Positions 41,205-44,677 of a stretch of DNA of 44,677 nt are shown here, one piece after another. The stretch spans positions 1 through 44,677 of the forward strand of contig JACQZE010000020.1 of the NCBI GenBank assembly GCA_016207885.1. The letters run 5' to 3'. The notes under the pieces are model-generated. The model was not told the origin of the DNA. It did no database searches and worked only from the letters and a program-made list of their open reading frames with translations. Numbering within the stretch: the stretch's first letter is position 1; every line of letters begins with the position of its first letter. The stretch comes from Nitrospirota bacterium (GTDB lineage Bacteria; Nitrospirota; Thermodesulfovibrionia; UBA6902). Both the position numbers and the translations under genes were made by a program.

Positions 41205-44200
41205 ATGGTAAGTGATTTAATGAAAAAGATCTCACAGGTTTTTCTTGTCTATCTTTTAACTTGGGGGTTGGTATTCCCGTCGTTCATCTTTGCGGCGGAT
41301 CTGCCGACAGGCGGGACGATCACCGGCGGCCAGGCAACCATAACCACCGGCGCCACCAATCTGGACATCAACCAGAGTAGCAGCAGGGCCGTGTCTGAAT
41401 GGAACAACTTCAGCATCGGCAACGGCTTCACGGTCAATGTGAACCAATGCCCGAGTTGCGCCCATTTGGCAAGGGACGTCGGTGGTGACATCTCCTCCAT
41501 CTACGGCACTCTTAACGCCCAGGGCGCTTTCTGGCTCTCAAACAGCAGAGGCATCTATGTAGGCCAGTCCGGCGTATTCAATGTGGGGAACCTCCTCCTC
41601 AGCACATTGAATATTTCTGGTCAGGACTTCATGGCGGGCAATTATCATTTTGCACAGGACCCTAACTCTCCTTTAGCTTATATACTTAACAAAGGCACTA
41701 TTACTGCGGCAAACGGCGGCTATGTAGCGCTCCTGGCCCCATCTATAATGAATGAAGGCATTATCGGCGCGAACCTTGGCAAGGTCTATGGCATCGCGGG
41801 TGAAGAAGCTGTCCTTAACTTTGGCGGCGACAGCCTCATCGGATTTACAGTTGACGGCCCGGTCACAGAAGACATCATCGGCCCTGACGGCCAGCCTGTC
41901 AGCTCCAATATAATGAATAACGGCATCATCACCGCAAATGGCGGTGAGGTCGTTCTCAAGGCAAACACCGCTTATGGCGTAATCAAGTCAGTAGTTAATA
42001 ATTCAGGTGTTATCGAGGCAAACTCCTTTTCAACTAATAACGGGAGGATAGTCCTTGACGGCGGCGACAGCGGTATTGTTGAAAACAGCGGGACGATCAC
42101 AGCCTCTGCTGCAGAAGCAGGCGCGAACGGCGGTGTGGTTACAATAACCGGTGATGTAATAAGAAACTCAGGCAATATCACGGCAGATGCAGGCGACAAC
42201 GCGACAGCAGGCGATATAGATGTAATAGCAGGCTCTCTCCTTACACTTGAAGGCACAAGCCGCTTGTCCGCACGCGGCGCTGATATAAACTCTGACGGCG
42301 GCGACATCTACCTTTGGTCAAATGATGACGCTTTTGCGCTTGCAGGTCAGGTCATTGACATATCAGGCGGAACGACATCAGGCAACGGCGGTACTGCTGA
42401 GTTGAGTTCATCTGACCATGTAACATTTGGCGGTTCTGTTCTCGGCTATTCACAGGACGGCAATCAGGGTTCATTTGTGATCGATCCTGCCAATGCATCA
42501 ATAAGCGGCAACGTTGCTGCTGATACGACAGTCTGGGCAGATACAGATATAACGATTACCGGTAATGTAACTGTTGATACAACAGCCGGAAATGTAACGT
42601 TATATCTCCTTGCAGACCATCAAAGCGGTGCGGTAGGTGATTGGCAGGCAGGCGGTGGTTTTGGAACAATTCAAAATAGCGGCGGTACCTGGACGATAAC
42701 AGATTCAGTATCCAATGGGAACACCGCGGCTGTGCAGCTTTATGCGTCCGACTGGACAGCATCAGGTGTCGATATTATCGGTACTGATGCGTCACCCATT
42801 ACTCTTATGGGTATGGACGAGACAGTTATTGCGGTAAGAAATGATGTTAACGGAAGCAATGGCAATGATGTATTTTTAGCCGGCGATGATCTTATGATTA
42901 GAGGAGATATGTACCTCGGCAATTTGGATCTTGAGACTACCGGCACGATCAACCAGTCAGCCGCGCTGACAAATATCGCTACCCTTGATATTAATGCCGG
43001 AGGTACGGTAAATCTGTCTAATGCAGGCAATGATGTTCAGACACTGACCGCAGTTACGAGTAATGACGCGATAACTTTTACAGATACTGACGATTTCGCG
43101 ATTACTACTGTTAATGCCGGGGCCAATACCGTAACACTTACATCAGGCAATGGTATATCGGATGGCGGCGGTGCAGACCCAAATATAACAGCTACCACGC
43201 TGACTGTACTTGGTGGCTCTACATTTGGTATGGGAGACACAATTGAGACGGCAGTCTCAACCCTCGCTCTTACGACAGCCAATACATATATCGACAACAC
43301 CGGAGCGCTGACTGTCAATAACTCAACAGTGGGAGGAGCGCTTACAATTACAAATAGTTCCTCTATAGCGCTGAATAATGTTAATGCCGGAGGCAATACT
43401 GTTAACCTGACAGCTGGCGGGGCGATAACAGACGCCAACGGGGCAGGGAACAACATAACAGCGACTACCTTAAATATCATGGGCAACCAGAACACAGACC
43501 TTGATACAACGGTAAGCAACCTTGACCTTACGACAGCAACGACAAACATCAGCAACACCGGAGCGTTGACAGTCACTGATTCAACAGTGACCGGCCAGCT
43601 TGACCTCACAGGCTCAAGCACTATGGTGCTGAATAACATCAGTGCGGCAGGCCAAGCGGTTAACCTGACGGCAGGCGGGGCGACAGATGTTAATGGAGAC
43701 ATTACTGGTTCTTCTGTTGCGATCACCCTTGCTGCTGACAGTCTTCTGACGGTTGCTGCTACATCATCCATTACGGCAACTAACAGCGTAACTCTTATTT
43801 CTGATGAGATGGAGCTTAACTCAACCGGGGCTGACATAATTAATGCCACTGCCGGCGGTGGGACTATAACGTTAAGGGCTGTTGAGGATGACACCGTGCT
43901 TACGCTCGGTTCAGGAGCAGGCGCTGACATAAGCGGAGCAGGCGCCGCAGGAACACTTGCCCTTGATTCCACTGACATCGCTGCTCTTTCTGATACTGTC
44001 GGACAGCTACAGTTCGGCGCTGAGGCTCAGGACGGCAACACAACCATTACAAACGGCGGGGCTACGCTTACGATAAACGCTCCTCTTGTAATTTACTCAA
44101 ATAATTTTGGTTTTAATGCCAACGGCGACGCGCTTGCGACAGATTCCACCCTTGTTCTATATGCTGATGGGGCGATCACTGACGCAGCGGGAGTTGATAC

Positions 44201-44677
44201 GACAACAGATATCACAGCAACCAATTTCAACATTGCAGAATCTGCTTCTGTCGGCACTTCAACCACAGATGCCCTTAATTTATCTGTAAATAACCTTGTC
44301 AATCTCACTTCTGCCGGCTCTGCTTATGTAACAGAGTTTAACGGCCTCGGCCTCGGCACTGCAAATGTTGGCGCGGCAAACAACCTTTGGATCGAAGCGT
44401 TAAGCGGTAATATATCGGATATCAACGGTGGGTTAAATGTAACGGCAGGTTCTGTAACGTTTATCGCGAGCAGTGCGACAGGCGGAGTAGGAACCGCCGT
44501 CGATGCAATTGAGACATCCGTAGGATCGCTGAATACAGACACAGCAGCCAACAACAGAGACGCATATATAACAGAGACAAACGGCCTGACAGACCTTAAT
44601 ATCAACGCAGGAGCAGGTACAGTGGTGCTGACCCTGACAGCCGGAGCGATAGTTGATACGGCAGCGGATGCGGAAGA
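41205..44677 (+). CDS. TpsA filamentous haemagglutinin-like exoprotein (3' end outside window)
   Basis: About 1157 residues are visible; the frame stays open to the window end. An unusually long signal peptide (MVSDLMKKISQVFLVYLLTWGLVFPSFIFA) precedes the TPS domain: TGGTITGGQATITTGATNLDINQSS, then SRAVSEWNNFSIGNGFTVNVNQ, with the usual NQ loop followed here by CPSC. Next, FWLSNSRGIYVGQSGVFNVGNLLLSTLNI corresponds to the NPNG loop in other TpsA proteins. Beyond ~250 residues come Thr/Gly/Asn-rich beta-helix repeats (for example NAGGNTVNLTAGGAITDANG and the variants ...NVTAGSVTF). A strong GGAGGAGGG precedes the ATG. Likely an adhesin or exported matrix protein. Confidence 0.9.
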   Translation, partial: MVSDLMKKISQVFLVYLLTWGLVFPSFIFAADLPTGGTITGGQATITTGATNLDINQSSSRAVSEWNNFSIGNGFTVNVNQCPSCAHLARDVGGDISSIYGTLNAQGAFWLSNSRGIYVGQSGVFNVGNLLLSTLNISGQDFMAGNYHFAQDPNSPLAYILNKGTITAANGGYVALLAPSIMNEGIIGANLGKVYGIAGEEAVLNFGGDSLIGFTVDGPVTEDIIGPDGQPVSSNIMNNGIITANGGEVVLKANTAYGVIKSVVNNSGVIEANSFSTNNGRIVLDGGDSGIVENSGTITASAAEAGANGGVVTITGDVIRNSGNITADAGDNATAGDIDVIAGSLLTLEGTSRLSARGADINSDGGDIYLWSNDDAFALAGQVIDISGGTTSGNGGTAELSSSDHVTFGGSVLGYSQDGNQGSFVIDPANASISGNVAADTTVWADTDITITGNVTVDTTAGNVTLYLLADHQSGAVGDWQAGGGFGTIQNSGGTWTITDSVSNGNTAAVQLYASDWTASGVDIIGTDASPITLMGMDETVIAVRNDVNGSNGNDVFLAGDDLMIRGDMYLGNLDLETTGTINQSAALTNIATLDINAGGTVNLSNAGNDVQTLTAVTSNDAITFTDTDDFAITTVNAGANTVTLTSGNGISDGGGADPNITATTLTVLGGSTFGMGDTIETAVSTLALTTANTYIDNTGALTVNNSTVGGALTITNSSSIALNNVNAGGNTVNLTAGGAITDANGAGNNITATTLNIMGNQNTDLDTTVSNLDLTTATTNISNTGALTVTDSTVTGQLDLTGSSTMVLNNISAAGQAVNLTAGGATDVNGDITGSSVAITLAADSLLTVAATSSITATNSVTLISDEMELNSTGADIINATAGGGTITLRAVEDDTVLTLGSGAGADISGAGAAGTLALDSTDIAALSDTVGQLQFGAEAQDGNTTITNGGATLTINAPLVIYSNNFGFNANGDALATDSTLVLYADGAITDAAGVDTTTDITATNFNIAESASVGTSTTDALNLSVNNLVNLTSAGSAYVTEFNGLGLGTANVGAANNLWIEALSGNISDINGGLNVTAGSVTFIASSATGGVGTAVDAIETSVGSLNTDTAANNRDAYITETNGLTDLNINAGAGTVVLTLTAGAIVDTAADAE

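Noticed and set aside
43037-43978. Minus-strand open frame of 313 residues
   Set aside because: It lies antisense to the TpsA beta-helix repeats; composition (Val/Ala/Ser/Pro-rich) is what low-complexity repeats give in the opposite frame.

Overview
The window looks like chromosome from an anaerobic, sulfite/sulfate-reducing bacterium with a Gram-negative envelope. Evidence for this is a complete dissimilatory sulfite reductase island (dsrAB, dsrD, dsrN/cbiA, dsrC, dsrMKJOP), outer-membrane beta-barrels, a two-partner secretion pair and several ferredoxins. The gene set (dsrD, a UspA-free RsbRD-type protein beside dsrM, a large DHH-CBS-nucleotidyltransferase, multi-domain InlB/delta-60 surface proteins) fits Nitrospirota (Thermodesulfovibrionia) or a deep deltaproteobacterial lineage. 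This placement is inference; no rRNA or tRNA gene is present to test it.

Layout. 1-2650 (-): a large secreted repeat protein cut by the window edge. 2886-3731 (+): a TIGR02757/DUF2400 protein. 3720-9752 (-): a tightly packed six-gene operon encoding an outer-membrane barrel, a small secreted protein, a PqqD-like peptide-binding protein, an ATP-grasp ligase, a fold-type III PLP decarboxylase, and a urea-transporter/M23 fusion. I think this is the best candidate for an undescribed system here. 9971-13514 (+): ferredoxin, cupin, then Fur-feoB-vanZ behind a recognisable Fur-type operator and promoter. 13670-15029 (+): a tusB/dsrH-, dsrE-, tusC/dsrF- and tusA-like sulfur relay operon ending in a bidirectional terminator shared with a 2[4Fe-4S] ferredoxin.

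15469-21553: a block of housekeeping and accessory genes. It contains a VOC protein, a SLOG-like protein paired with a NYN-LOTUS RNase-like protein, a spermidine-synthase-like methyltransferase, CvfB, VF530, a SET-domain protein, a MazEF-type toxin-antitoxin pair, and two small membrane-anchored proteins. 21637-24599 (-): two translationally coupled secreted TPR proteins.

24675-36224 (-): the dsr island, read from dsrA towards dsrP, with long hairpins at gene boundaries. Electrons from the membrane complex DsrMKJOP would meet the DsrC trisulfide produced by DsrAB. DsrN would make the amidated siroheme of DsrAB, and the TusA/DsrE-F-H relay at 13670 could exchange persulfide sulfur with DsrC. 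36497-39121 (+): an A-adding tRNA nucleotidyltransferase fused to DHH and CBS domains. 39454-44677 (+): a TpsB transporter and the N-terminal part of its TpsA haemagglutinin-like exoprotein, cut by the window end.

Stretches over 300 bp without a gene: only 39122-39453, which is AT-rich and holds a candidate promoter and a small hairpin. No CRISPR array, insertion sequence, rRNA or tRNA was seen.
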